Assembly: GCA_016781705.1 (NCBI GenBank)
Contig: JADDPV010000147.1
Coordinates: forward strand, 1-38,217
Source: Rubrobacter sp.
GTDB lineage: Bacteria; Actinomycetota; Rubrobacteria; Rubrobacterales; Rubrobacteraceae
Direction of reading: 5' to 3'
Length of the DNA stretch: 38,217 nucleotides
In this document: piece after piece, positions 1 through 8,680 of the stretch
Layout: each line of letters begins with the position of its first letter
Numbering within the stretch: position 1 is the stretch's first letter
Notes under the pieces: generated by a model
Database searches by the model: none
What the model saw: the letters and a program-made list of their open reading frames with translations, nothing else
Told to the model about the DNA's origin: nothing
Program-made: the position numbers and the translations under genes

Positions 1-1
1 C

Positions 2-397
2 GTCTGGCGCAACGCCGCCGGCTTCGATCCCTCGCGGGCTAGCTTCTCGACCTGGGTCCACCGCGTAACCCGCAACCGCGCCACCGACCTCGCGCGCCGC
101 CGGCGGGCTCGCGTGAGGACCGTGGCCCCGGTGCCCGACGACGCCCTCCCCGGCGAGGAGAACGACGCCGCCGAGGAGGTCCTGCGCGGCTTCGACGTGG
201 TGGGCGTGCTCTCGAAGCTCTCGCCCGAGCACCGGGAGGTCCTCGTGCTCGCCTACTTCGGCGGGCTCTCGCAGCGCGAGATCTCCACCCGCACCAACAC
301 CCCTTTGGGCACGATCAAGAGCCGCACCACCGCGGCCCTGCGCACCGCTCGCAAGCGCCTCGAAGAACGCTCCCCAAGGAGCCGCGAGGATGGATAG
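2..397 (+). CDS. ECF RNA polymerase sigma factor, 5' end outside window
   Basis: The frame is open from base 2, so the N-terminus lies upstream of the window. It opens inside sigma region 2: the residues FDPSRASFSTWVHRV followed by a TRNRATDLARRRR basic stretch match the ECF region 2.3-2.4 signature. Region 4 follows near the C-terminus (LSPEHREVLVLAYFGGLSQ, then TPLGTIKSR), the helix-turn-helix that reads the -35 element. The gene directs RNA polymerase to a stress or envelope regulon. The next gene starts inside its last codons (ATG at 390) and encodes a membrane anti-sigma factor, so this is a SigK/RskA-type pair, probably autoregulated. The frame is intact to the TAG at 395-397. Confidence 0.92.
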   Translation, partial: VWRNAAGFDPSRASFSTWVHRVTRNRATDLARRRRARVRTVAPVPDDALPGEENDAAEEVLRGFDVVGVLSKLSPEHREVLVLAYFGGLSQREISTRTNTPLGTIKSRTTAALRTARKRLEERSPRSREDG

Positions 398-1118
398 CAG
401 GGACTACCCTGGAGCGGAGCACCGCGGGATCCGGGACCTCATGCTCGGACCCTACGTACTGGGTGCCCTGGGCTCGGACGAGGAGCGCGAGGTCGAGCGG
501 CACCTGCAACGGTGCCCCGCGTGCCGCCAAGAGGAGCGCCGCCTGCGCGAGACCCACGAGCGGCTCGCCGGGGCCGCCATAGCCAACGCCGCCGCGCCCC
601 CGCGCCTCAAGGAGCGCGTCCTCACCTCTCTACCCCCCCGAAGCGAGGACAGAGCGCCCGGCGGCGGGAGGGTGTCGTCCTCCCGGCCCGTACGCGGCGC
701 GGTCGCGGTGGCGGCGCTGTTGGTCCTCGCGCTGGTGGCGGCATACTACTACTCGGCCGGGAGCCTCGACCCTGCGGCGGAGACCGCGGCCCTGGCGCCG
801 ACAGGGCTCGCGCCGGACGCGGGCGGGGAGCTGGAGGTGAGGGCTTCGGGCGTGGGCGCGGAGGCCGACCTCGAGGTCTGGGGCTTGCCCGCAACGGGCC
901 CGAACGAATACTATGAGCTGTGGTTCGGCCGGGAGGAGGGGCGTGTCAGCGCGGGCACGTTCACCGTGGACGCCGAGGGGCGGGGCAGGCTATCCACGAC
1001 GTGCCCAGAGGTGGCCGGCGGCTACCGGCGCGTCGGCGTCACCCTGGAGAGGTTCCCCGAGGAGCCGCGCCGCGACGGGGCGAAGGTGGTACTCGGCGGC
1101 GAGTTGCGGGATACGTAA
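390..1118 (+). CDS. RskA-like transmembrane anti-sigma factor
   Basis: This 242-residue protein has an N-terminal zinc-binding anti-sigma domain (HLQRCPACRQE, the H-x3-C-x2-C motif, around residues 31-41), one transmembrane helix at roughly residues 103-123 (AVAVAALLVLALVAAYYY) and a C-terminal extracytoplasmic RskA-type beta domain (ADLEVWGLPATGPNEYYELW). It should hold the upstream sigma factor inactive at the membrane until an envelope signal triggers proteolysis. The ATG overlaps the sigma stop by 8 bases, with AAGGAG about 8 bases upstream, so the two are translationally coupled. The transducing signal cannot be inferred from sequence. Confidence 0.87.
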   Translation: MDSRDYPGAEHRGIRDLMLGPYVLGALGSDEEREVERHLQRCPACRQEERRLRETHERLAGAAIANAAAPPRLKERVLTSLPPRSEDRAPGGGRVSSSRPVRGAVAVAALLVLALVAAYYYSAGSLDPAAETAALAPTGLAPDAGGELEVRASGVGAEADLEVWGLPATGPNEYYELWFGREEGRVSAGTFTVDAEGRGRLSTTCPEVAGGYRRVGVTLERFPEEPRRDGAKVVLGGELRDT

Positions 1119-1145
1119 GAGCGGAACGATGGGGGAGGGGTACGG

Positions 1146-2023
1146 ATGGTGGCGGACGGCGGCGCGAACCTTGAGTGGGTCGAGTGGGGGAGGGGCGACG
1201 CCCCACGCGTGGCCCTGCTCGTCCACGGCCTCACGGGGCGGGCCGAGGCCTTCGAGGCCCTGGTCGAGGAGCTCGACCCGGCAGGGGGGCGCATCCCCGG
1301 TGGGGCCTGGCGCTTCCTCGCGCCGGACCTGCGCGGACGGGGGGCTTCGAGGGGCATGACCGAAGGCGAGGGCGGCATCCCGGAGCACGCGCGCGACCTG
1401 CTGGCGCTGCTGGACCGGGAGGGGTTGGAGAAGGTCGTCTTCGTCGGGCACTCGCTGGGGGCCATGATCGGGGTCCACCTCGCCGCCGAGCACCCCGAGC
1501 GCCTCTCCGGCCTCGTCCTCGTGGACGGCGGCGCGGACTTAACGGAGGGTATACGAGCCCTGACCTCGCCGGCCGTCGAGCGCCTGGAGCAGTCTTACTC
1601 GTCCCGCGAGGCCTACGTCGAGCACGTCAGGAGCCTCCCCATCTGGTCGGGGACCGCTGGGACGAGCGCCTGGAGCGCTACTTTGCCGGGGACGTGTACG
1701 AGGAGAACGTCGAGTGGCATCCGCTGGCGGACAGGGACGCCGTCCGGTGCGACGGCGAGAAGCTCACCGGCTTCCCGCTGAACGAGCGGCACCCGGAGAT
1801 ACGGTGCCCCACCCTCGTCCTGCTCTCCACGGTCGGCCTGCTGAACCCCGAGGAGGGCTTCATACTGCCCCCCGAAGAGGCCCGCCGCATGGAGCGAGTC
1901 ATCCCAGACTGCGACCTGGTCGAGGTCGAGAACACCAACCACTACGATGTCCTCTACTCCGCGCCAGAGACCACGGTCGAGGCGGTGCGCGCCTTTCTGG
2001 CGCGGATGGCCGGGGCTTCTTAG
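1146..2023 (+). pseudogene. alpha/beta hydrolase, single frameshift
   Basis: The gene starts at ATG 1146 behind a GGGGAGGGG ribosome site and lies 27 bases after the anti-sigma gene, probably in the same operon. The first part reads LLVHGLTGRAEAF (oxyanion region), APDLRGRGAS and VGHSLGAMIG, the nucleophile elbow with the catalytic serine. At the GGGG run at 1649-1652 the frame changes; the continuation (GDRWDERLERYFAGDV to the end) carries the catalytic histidine in VENTNHYDVL. One missing G would restore about 292 residues with a complete triad. The substrate is unknown. The lesion may be a homopolymer sequencing error rather than real decay. Confidence 0.85.
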
Positions 2024-2077
2024 GCTCGGAAGACCCGCAGTTTTGGGGCGCGGGGTGGGACCCGAGAGCGCGTCCCG

Positions 2078-2089
2078 TATACTCGTCCC
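2078..2089 (+). promoter_or_regulatory. putative leaderless promoter of topB
   Basis: TATACT at 2078-2083 is a good -10 hexamer and ends 6 bases before the topB ATG at 2090, so transcription would begin at or next to the start codon. No ribosome-binding site precedes that ATG, which agrees with a leaderless message. No clear -35 is visible at the expected distance. Confidence 0.5.
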
Positions 2090-4267
2090 ATGAGGCTCAT
2101 AGTCGCGGAGAAGCCGTCGGTCGGTCGGGACATCGCCCGCTCCCTGGGGACGCACCGCAAGCAGAAGGGCTCCCTCGCCGGGGAGGGTTGGACCGTCACG
2201 TGGGCGTTGGGGCACCTCGCGCAGCTCGCCCCACCAGATGCCTACGGCGAGAGGTACAAGAAGTGGCGCCTGGAGACCCTGCCCGTGCTCCCCGAGAGGT
2301 TCGAGGTCAGGGTCAACGCGAAGACCCGCGAGCAGTTCGGGGTCGTCAAGAAGCTCATGCAGGACCCGTCCGTGACCGAGGTGGTCAACGCGTGCGACGC
2401 CGGGCGGGAAGGTGAGCTCATCTTCTCCTACCTCTACGAGTTGTCCGGCTGCAAGAAGCCCGTCCTGCGGCTCTGGATCTCCTCCCTGACCCTCGAGGCG
2501 ATACGGGCCGGCTTCGCCTCTCTGCGCGACGGACGCGCGATGAAGCCCCTCGAAGACGCGGCGAGGAGCCGCGGCGAGGCCGACTGGATCGTGGGCATGA
2601 ACGCTACCCGCGCCTACTCCACCAGGTTCGGGAGCCCTGGCAACGTCCTCTCCGTCGGTCGCGTCCAGACCCCGACCCTCAAGCTCCTCGTGGACCGCGA
2701 AGCGGAGATCGAAGCCTTCCAGCCCGAGAAGTTCTGGACCGTCTACGCCCGCTTCGCCCGCGAAGGCGCTACCTACGACGGAGTCTGGTTCAAGGGCAAG
2801 GAGAACCGCCTCAAGGAGAAGGAAGCCGCCGAGGAGATAGCCGGAAAGGTGCGCGGCGGCACGGGCGTCGTAAAGAAAGCGGAGAAGAAGGTTGCCTCGG
2901 AGAGGCCGCCGCTCCTCTACGACCTCACCGAGCTGCAGCGCAACGCCAACGCGAAGTTCGGCTTCACCGCCGAGCGTACGCTCAAGGCGGCGCAGGCGCT
3001 CTACGAGGAGCGGAAGCTCATCACCTACCCCCGCACCTCCAGTCGCTACCTCACGAAGGACGTCATCCCCACGCTGAAGAAGCGCGTCGAGGCCGCGGGC
3101 GCGCTCCCCGCGCTTTCGGCGTTCGCCGAAAGTCTGTTGGCGCTACCGAAACTTCCCATCTCCGGACGCGTCGTGGACGACTCAAAGGTCACGGACCACC
3201 ACGCGATCGTCCCGACGAACAAAAAGGCTGCCGGGGAGCTGCCACCGGACGAGGCGAAGGTCTACGATCTCGTGGCGCGACGCTTCCTGGCGGTCTTCTT
3301 CCCGGCGGCCCGCTTCGAGAACACGACCGTCGTCACCGAGGCGCGTGGGGAGACCTTTCTCTCGCGCGGGAGGGTCGTGCTGGAGGCGGGGTGGCGGGCG
3401 TTGTATCCGGACGGGGTCGGCGGCAAGAGGGAGAAGGAGCCGCCCGTGCTGCCGCCCGTGGAGGTCGGACAGGAGTGGGTGGTGGCGAAGGTCGCGGTCA
3501 AGGAGGGGGAGACGAAGCCGCCGCCGCGCTACTCGGAGTCGGCGCTGCTAGGGGCGATGGAGACGGCGGGGAGGCTTGTCGAGGACGAGGAGTTGCGGCA
3601 GGCGATGAAGGACTCGGGGCTCGGGACGCCGGCGACGCGGGCGGCGACCATAGAGCGGCTGGTGGGGGTCGGGTATCTGGCGCGGGAGAAGAAAGTGCTC
3701 GTACCGACGGAGAAGGGGCGCGCCCTGATCGGGCTGCTGGGAGAGAGCCCCATCGCCTCGCCCGAGCTGACCGCGCGCTGGGAGGAACGCCTCGCGAAGA
3801 TGGAGCGCGGCGCCGACGGCGAAGCCCGCCGCCTCTTCGTCTCCGACATCAAACGCTTCGCCACCGCCCTCGTCGAGGAGGTGCGCAACAAGGAGGGGGA
3901 GAAGGTCGCCGCCCCCGCGAAAGCGCGCGCGGGACGCCGTACCGGATCCGGCTCGAACGGCGCCGCGACCGCGGGCGAGCCCCTGGGCGCGTGCCCCAGA
4001 TGCGGCGCGCCGGTGGTGGAGACGAAAAAGGCTTATGGCTGCTCGGCGTGGAAGACCGGCTGCAAGTTCGCCATCTGGAAGACGGTATCCGGTAAGCGGG
4101 TGACGGCCGCGCAGGCGAGACAACTCCTCACGAAGGGCCGCACCGGGCAGCTGAAGGGCTTCAAGAGCAAGGCCGGCAAGCCCTACTCCGCTGCGCTCGT
4201 CCTGGACGGGGAGCACAGGGTCAGGCTGGAGTTTGGGGACACTGGCGGGTCCTATCGCTCTGTATAA
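2090..4267 (+). CDS. topB: DNA topoisomerase III
   Basis: This type IA topoisomerase of 725 residues relaxes and decatenates DNA through a covalent 5'-phosphotyrosine. The N-terminal TOPRIM domain begins MRLIVAEKPSVGRDIARSLG and contains the acidic motif NACDAGREGELIF. GNVLSVGRVQTPTLKLL precedes the central domains, and the active-site tyrosine is at about residue 313 in LITYPRTSSRYL. The C-terminus carries a four-cysteine zinc ribbon (CPRCGAP... then GCSAWKTGCKFAIW) and a short basic TopB tail. The frame is intact and of normal length. The start follows a -10 element directly, suggesting leaderless expression. It is probably a housekeeping gene rather than a plasmid topB, since no transfer genes are nearby. 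Confidence 0.96.
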   Translation: MRLIVAEKPSVGRDIARSLGTHRKQKGSLAGEGWTVTWALGHLAQLAPPDAYGERYKKWRLETLPVLPERFEVRVNAKTREQFGVVKKLMQDPSVTEVVNACDAGREGELIFSYLYELSGCKKPVLRLWISSLTLEAIRAGFASLRDGRAMKPLEDAARSRGEADWIVGMNATRAYSTRFGSPGNVLSVGRVQTPTLKLLVDREAEIEAFQPEKFWTVYARFAREGATYDGVWFKGKENRLKEKEAAEEIAGKVRGGTGVVKKAEKKVASERPPLLYDLTELQRNANAKFGFTAERTLKAAQALYEERKLITYPRTSSRYLTKDVIPTLKKRVEAAGALPALSAFAESLLALPKLPISGRVVDDSKVTDHHAIVPTNKKAAGELPPDEAKVYDLVARRFLAVFFPAARFENTTVVTEARGETFLSRGRVVLEAGWRALYPDGVGGKREKEPPVLPPVEVGQEWVVAKVAVKEGETKPPPRYSESALLGAMETAGRLVEDEELRQAMKDSGLGTPATRAATIERLVGVGYLAREKKVLVPTEKGRALIGLLGESPIASPELTARWEERLAKMERGADGEARRLFVSDIKRFATALVEEVRNKEGEKVAAPAKARAGRRTGSGSNGAATAGEPLGACPRCGAPVVETKKAYGCSAWKTGCKFAIWKTVSGKRVTAAQARQLLTKGRTGQLKGFKSKAGKPYSAALVLDGEHRVRLEFGDTGGSYRSV

Positions 4268-4566
4268 GGTGGCTCACCGGGTGGTAAGCGCAGGTTAGAA
4301 CCCAAGACTGATGCTGGTAAACGAACTATTAACTGTTGCTGACGTTACGGGACGCTGCCAGGCGCTTCTCCAGATCGACTCCCGGTAACCACCTGCCACG
4401 CTCGTCGATCGACGAGCGCGGCGAACGTTGCTAGTCTGTGCCTTCGCAGAGGCATTGTCGGGAGGCGCGGTCGCTGGACTGTGCGCGCTAGAGGTCCAAG
4501 GGAGGAGCCGGGTTGTGATCCGCCCGGTAGTCCTTCCTCCGTCGGGCGGTTACACTCCGTAGCCGT
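4268..4566. other. intergenic region with a perfect palindrome
   Basis: These 299 bases between topB and the FAD enzyme gene hold no convincing gene. They contain the 20-bp palindrome at 4399-4418, annotated separately. TTACACT ending at 4556 is a possible -10 for the FAD gene; it ends 10 bases before the ATG at 4567, giving an almost leaderless transcript. The part around 4290-4350 is noticeably less GC-rich than its surroundings. Confidence 0.5.
4399..4418. promoter_or_regulatory. 20-bp perfect palindrome, possible operator
   Basis: The half-site CGCTCGTCGA is followed immediately by its exact reverse complement. No T-run follows, so an intrinsic terminator is unlikely. It lies about 150 bases upstream of the FAD oxidoreductase/ABC operon and could be a binding site for a dimeric regulator. 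That role is inferred from symmetry alone. Confidence 0.4.
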
Positions 4567-5808
4567 ATGAAGGTCATCATCGTAGGGGCCGGGCTGGCCG
4601 GCCTGACATGTGCAAAGGTGTTGATGGAGCGTGGCGCCGAGGTCTCCGTCTTCGAGGCGTCCGACGGGGTCGGCGGCCGCGTGCGCACCGACGAGCGCGA
4701 CGGTTTCCTCCTCGACCGGGGCTTCCAGGTGTACTTCACCGCTTATCCCGCGGCCAGGCGGCACCTGGACCACGCGGCGCTGGACTTGAGGGCGTTCGAC
4801 CCCGGCGCTGTCGTTCGCCGGGGCCGCGAGGCGAGCGTACTCTCGGACCCTTTGCGCGACCCCGCGGCGCTTGTGCCCTCGCTCCTCTCCAGCGCGGCGA
4901 CCTTCGGCGACAAGGTCACGACCCTCGCGCGCGCGGTGGCCTCCTCGACGGAGAGGGCCGAGTCCGCCAGCGCGACGGACGGCGGCGCCGACGCGTCGAG
5001 CCTCGAGTACCTGCGGGCCAGCGGCTTCTCCGAGGGGTTCATAGACGACTTTTTCCGGCCGTTCTACGGCGGCATCTTCCTGGACCGCTCGCTCTCTACC
5101 TCCGCGCGCGTCTTGCGCTTCACGTTCAGGATGCTCGCAGCGGGCAGGACCTGCGTGCCGGCGCGCGGCATCGGCGAGATCCCCGAACAGCTCGCCTCCC
5201 GCCTCCCGCTCGACGCCGCTCGCACGGACAGCCCCGTCGAGGAGCTCCTGCGGGACGCCGGCCGGGTTGCTGGCGTAAGGACCCCCGGCGGTGACGAGCA
5301 CGAGGCCGATGCCGTGGTGGTGGCGCCGGAGGCGGGGCGGCTCGCGGGGGTTCCTGCCCCGGAGGAGTCGGTGGGGCAGGTGTGCGCCTACTACGCCGCG
5401 CAGAGGTTAAATGGCGGGAGGAAGATCCTGCTAAACGCCGACGCGGGCGGGTTCGTGAACAACGCCGTGGAGATAAGCGCCGTCGCCCCGTCGTACGCGC
5501 CCCACGGGCAAAGCCTCCTCAACGTCGTCGCCCTGGAGGGTTTCGAGCTCTCGGACGAGGAGGTCTTTCGCCGCGGCGTCGAGGACATCAGCTCGTGGTT
5601 TCCGGAGGCCGACCTCGCGCCGCTCGCCGTCTACCGCGTCCCCTACGCCCAGTTCGTCCAGCCGCCGGGCATCCACGACGGTCTGCCGGGGAACCGCACC
5701 GAGACGCCAGGGCTGTTCGTCGCCGGGGAGTACACGGAGGACTCCTCGATAAACGGCTCGATGCTCTCCGGGGAGAAGGCTGCTCTGGAGGTTCTTGGTG
5801 AACGCTAA
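4567..5808 (+). CDS. FAD-dependent amine oxidase / phytoene desaturase-like oxidoreductase
   Basis: This 413-residue flavoprotein has an N-terminal dinucleotide-binding motif (VIIVGAGLAGLTCAKVL, then FEASDGVGGRVRT) typical of the amine oxidase/protoporphyrinogen oxidase/carotenoid desaturase superfamily. The C-terminal FAD-binding segment reads LFVAGEYTEDSSINGSMLSG. The middle part (FFRPFYGGIFLDRSLSTSAR) resembles bacterial relatives annotated simply as NAD(P)/FAD-dependent oxidoreductases. The substrate cannot be named; no phytoene synthase lies nearby. It opens an operon: the downstream ABC ATPase start overlaps its last codons. The start at 4567 is set by the dinucleotide fold, which begins at residue 2. 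Confidence 0.8.
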   Translation: MKVIIVGAGLAGLTCAKVLMERGAEVSVFEASDGVGGRVRTDERDGFLLDRGFQVYFTAYPAARRHLDHAALDLRAFDPGAVVRRGREASVLSDPLRDPAALVPSLLSSAATFGDKVTTLARAVASSTERAESASATDGGADASSLEYLRASGFSEGFIDDFFRPFYGGIFLDRSLSTSARVLRFTFRMLAAGRTCVPARGIGEIPEQLASRLPLDAARTDSPVEELLRDAGRVAGVRTPGGDEHEADAVVVAPEAGRLAGVPAPEESVGQVCAYYAAQRLNGGRKILLNADAGGFVNNAVEISAVAPSYAPHGQSLLNVVALEGFELSDEEVFRRGVEDISSWFPEADLAPLAVYRVPYAQFVQPPGIHDGLPGNRTETPGLFVAGEYTEDSSINGSMLSGEKAALEVLGER

Positions 5809-6556
5809 GAACGGGCAGGTCCCGGCGCTGAAGATAGAGGGTTTGAAGAAGACCTACTCGAACGGGCTCGTGGCGCTGGATGGGCTCTCTCTGGAGGTTG
5901 GGGCCGGCCGGTTCTTTGGTCTGCTCGGGCCGAACGGGGCGGGGAAGACGACGCTCATCAACGCGGTGGTCAGCCTGGCGCGCCCGGACGAGGGGAAGGT
6001 CGAGGTCTTCGGGAGGGACGCCTACCGGGAGTTCCGGGAGGCGCGGCGCATGATCGGGTTGTCGCCGCAGGAGATCAACCTGGACAAGTTCCTCACCGTG
6101 GAGGAGACGCTGCTCTACCACGCCGGCTACTATGGGGTGCCCAGGGACAAGGCCAGAGACAGGGCCGTGGAGCTCCTGGAGCGGTTCGCGCTGGTGGAGA
6201 AGCGCAAGGATCGGGTGAACACCCTCTCGGGCGGGATGAAGCGGCGGGTGATGTTCGCCCGCGCCCTGATGCACGACCCGAAGGTGCTCTTCCTGGACGA
6301 GCCGACGGCCGGGGTGGACGTGGAGCTGCGGCACTCGCTCTGGGAGTACATCCAGGAGTTGAACCACGCGGGGTTGACGATCCTCCTGACGACGCATTAT
6401 CTGGAGGAGGCCGAGGAGCTGTGCGAGGAGGTCGCGCTGTTAACCGGCGGCAAGATAGTCGCCCAGGACACGAGCGCGGGCCTCAAGGAGCGGTTCGGGG
6501 CGAAGAGCATCGAGGAGGTCTACCTCAAGGCGGTGGGGCGTGCTGCTGAGCGGTAG
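5798..6556 (+). CDS. ABC-2 type exporter, ATP-binding subunit
   Basis: This is a 252-residue ABC ATPase. The Walker A motif is GLLGPNGAGKTT, the signature LSGGMKRRVMFARAL, Walker B VLFLDEPTAGVD, and the H-loop follows in LLTTHYLEEAEELC. The style is that of CcmA/NodI/DrrA drug or polysaccharide exporters. GTG 5798 is preferred because GGAGG at 5787-5791 sits 6 bases upstream; a TTG at 5795 is in frame but too close to it. The gene overlaps the FAD enzyme upstream and the permease downstream, so the three should be co-translated. The transported substrate is unknown. Confidence 0.9.
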   Translation: MNAKNGQVPALKIEGLKKTYSNGLVALDGLSLEVGAGRFFGLLGPNGAGKTTLINAVVSLARPDEGKVEVFGRDAYREFREARRMIGLSPQEINLDKFLTVEETLLYHAGYYGVPRDKARDRAVELLERFALVEKRKDRVNTLSGGMKRRVMFARALMHDPKVLFLDEPTAGVDVELRHSLWEYIQELNHAGLTILLTTHYLEEAEELCEEVALLTGGKIVAQDTSAGLKERFGAKSIEEVYLKAVGRAAER

Positions 6557-7307
6557 GCCGTTCCTGACGCTGCTCCGGCGCGAGGTCCTGCGCTTCACCC
6601 GCGTGTGGATCCAGACGCTCATCCCGTCGCTCCTGACGTCGCTCCTGTACCTGGTGGTCTTTGGCGTCGCCTTGGGCGGGCGCATCCGCGAGGTGGACGG
6701 CGTCCCCTACCTGGAGTACATCCTGCCGGGGGTGGCACTGATGAGCCTGATCACGGGCTCGCAAATGAACTCCAGTTGGTCGGTCTTCGACGCCAAGCGC
6801 GAGCGGTACATCGACGAGATCCTCATCAGCCCGATGGGCGACTGGCAGATAGCCCTCGCCTACTCTTTGGGCGGGACCTTGCGGGGCGTCGTCATGGGCC
6901 TCGGGGTCTTCGCCGTGGGGGCGCCGTTCGTCGGGGTGAGCATCGCGCACCCGGGGTTGTTGTTGCTGATCGCGTTTCTCTCGTCCTTCGCTTTCGCCTC
7001 CCTCGGGACGATGGTGGGCGCTCTGGCGACGCACATAGACCACGTCTCGCTCCTGACGAACGTGGTGATACAGCCGCTGGCTTTCTTGGGGGGCGTGTTC
7101 TACTCGGTGGAGATGTTGCCCCCGTTCCTGCGCGTGGCGACGCTGTTCGACCCGATCTTCCACATGGTGGACGCCACCCGCTACGCGACGCTTCAGACCT
7201 CCGACCTCAACCCCTACCCGACGCTCGTGGTGGTCTTCCTCCTCGCTACCCTCGCCTTTTCGGGCGCCTGGTGGGCCATAAGCAGGGGGCCGAATCTCCG
7301 CTACTGA
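6540..7307 (+). CDS. ABC-2 type exporter, permease subunit
   Basis: This 255-residue membrane protein of the ABC2_membrane family begins at GTG 6540, inside the end of the ATPase gene. About six hydrophobic segments are visible, including SLLTSLLYLVVFGVALGG near residue 30 and the family-typical PLAFLGGVFYSVEMLPPFLR followed by NP-like and FDPIFHMVDATRY sequences. It pairs with the preceding ATPase as one exporter half-site, presumably acting as a dimer. The organisation resembles NodIJ/DrrAB systems, which export lipids, polysaccharide precursors or drugs. Confidence 0.9.
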   Translation: MLLSGRPFLTLLRREVLRFTRVWIQTLIPSLLTSLLYLVVFGVALGGRIREVDGVPYLEYILPGVALMSLITGSQMNSSWSVFDAKRERYIDEILISPMGDWQIALAYSLGGTLRGVVMGLGVFAVGAPFVGVSIAHPGLLLLIAFLSSFAFASLGTMVGALATHIDHVSLLTNVVIQPLAFLGGVFYSVEMLPPFLRVATLFDPIFHMVDATRYATLQTSDLNPYPTLVVVFLLATLAFSGAWWAISRGPNLRY

Positions 7308-7362
7308 GACAACGGGTCCGGCGAAGGCCGGCGCGGCGAAGGCCTCCAACGCCTGGCCGTTC

Positions 7363-8502
7363 GTGCTGCTCGTCTTCGGGACGAGCCGGCTGTTCTTCTT
7401 CTGCGCGGGGACGCTCGCGGCGATCTTCCTGCCGTGGGCGATACCGGCCGGCTCGGTCCTGGAGCCGCCCGGGTTCCTCGACTACTGGGCGCACTGGGAC
7501 GGGGCGTGGTACGCGGAGATCGCTACCGAAGGCTACGGGGCCCGCGACCCCGCGAGCACCGCGTTCTTCCCCCTCTTCCCGATGCTCGTGAGCGTGGGCA
7601 GCGCCCTCGGCGGCGGCCCGGCCCTGTGGGGTGTGCTCGTCTCACTCGCCGCCACGCTCTTCGCGACGTACTTCGTCTACCGAGTCGCGGAGAAGCACGC
7701 GGGCGTAGGGTCCGCGCGGGCCGCGACGCTGTGCTTCTCGTTCTTCCCGACGGCGTTCTTTCTCAATGCCCCGTACACCGAGGCGCTCTTCGTGGCGTTC
7801 ACCGCCGGATCTTACTGGGCGGCGTATGTCAGGCGGGATCTCCTGCTCGCGGGCGTCCTCGGGGCGTTGGCCGCCGCGACGCGCAACCTCGGGGTGCTAC
7901 TGCTCATCCCGCTCCTCTACGAGTGGCTGCGCGCCCGGAGGGAGTTCGGGTGGCGCGGGCTCTTTGCGCTCGGGCTCGTGCCCACGGGGCTGCTGGGATA
8001 CGCGGCCTTCCTGTGGGCGCGGTTCGGGGACCCAGTGATCTTCGCCCGCCAGCAGGCCGCGTACTGGGGGCGCGAGCTGACCGACCCGGGCGATACGCTG
8101 GCGCGCGCCTGGGCCGCCGCCGCCGACGGGATGCGCTATGTCCTCGACCCCGCGACCCTGTTCGTCGAGACCGATCCCACGCCCGCGCTCTCCGCCTCGA
8201 ACACGCTCAACCTCGTCTTCCTCGCCCTCTTCCTCGTAATAATGGGCGTCGGGTTCGTCGTGTTGCCGCCGGGGCTCTCCCTGTACACCTTCGTCGTGAC
8301 GCTCTTGCCCGTGCTAACGCCGACACCGTCGTTCCCCCTGATGAGCCTGCCGCGCTTCATGCTCGGCTCCTTCCCGCTCTTCCTCGTCCTCGGCTTCGTG
8401 CTCTCGAAGAGCAGGCCCGCGCTGTACGTCTGGCTCGTAGCGAGCGGCGTCCTGGGGGCTGCCCTCACCGCGATGTTCGCGACCTGGCGCTGGGTGGCCT
8501 GA
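7363..8502 (+). CDS. PIG-V-like membrane mannosyltransferase
   Basis: The predicted protein has 379 residues and many transmembrane helices. The first extracytoplasmic loop reads FLDYWAHWDGAWYAEIATEG, matching the RWD-x-x-WY pattern of GPI mannosyltransferase (PIG-V) relatives, which use polyprenyl-phosphate sugars. FFPLFPML shortly after is also typical. The GTG at 7363 is the only reasonable start in frame; 55 bases separate it from the permease, so it probably belongs to the same operon. The sugar and acceptor are unknown. Together with the exporter it suggests a cell-envelope glycolipid function, which is an inference. Confidence 0.78.
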   Translation: MLLVFGTSRLFFFCAGTLAAIFLPWAIPAGSVLEPPGFLDYWAHWDGAWYAEIATEGYGARDPASTAFFPLFPMLVSVGSALGGGPALWGVLVSLAATLFATYFVYRVAEKHAGVGSARAATLCFSFFPTAFFLNAPYTEALFVAFTAGSYWAAYVRRDLLLAGVLGALAAATRNLGVLLLIPLLYEWLRARREFGWRGLFALGLVPTGLLGYAAFLWARFGDPVIFARQQAAYWGRELTDPGDTLARAWAAAADGMRYVLDPATLFVETDPTPALSASNTLNLVFLALFLVIMGVGFVVLPPGLSLYTFVVTLLPVLTPTPSFPLMSLPRFMLGSFPLFLVLGFVLSKSRPALYVWLVASGVLGAALTAMFATWRWVA

Positions 8503-8514
8503 GAGGACTACGAA

Positions 8515-8559
8515 GACGGGAGGTCGCAGGGAACACGGCCGGGGCGATGGCCTCCCGTC
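8515..8559. terminator. inverted repeat downstream of the mannosyltransferase
   Basis: GACGGGAGG at 8515-8523 pairs with CCTCCCGTC at 8551-8559 around a 27-base loop, a few bases after the stop codon at 8502. It could end the 4567-8502 operon. No T-run follows, so this is only a candidate factor-independent terminator or RNA-stabilising hairpin. Confidence 0.3.
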
Positions 8560-8680
8560 CGGGCGTCCGCGCCGGGTCTTGCGCTGGCTGCGATCTCTGG
8601 ATAAATCCGCATCAATAGCAGCAAAGAGAGCTGGTTGCCTGGCAGGTTAGGACCGACCCCCCGAAGGGACGAGAAAGAGA

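Noticed and set aside
2090-4267. topB as a marker of a conjugative or integrative element
   Set aside because: TopB homologues occur on such elements, but no relaxase, type IV secretion, parA or integrase gene is near and composition matches the surroundings.
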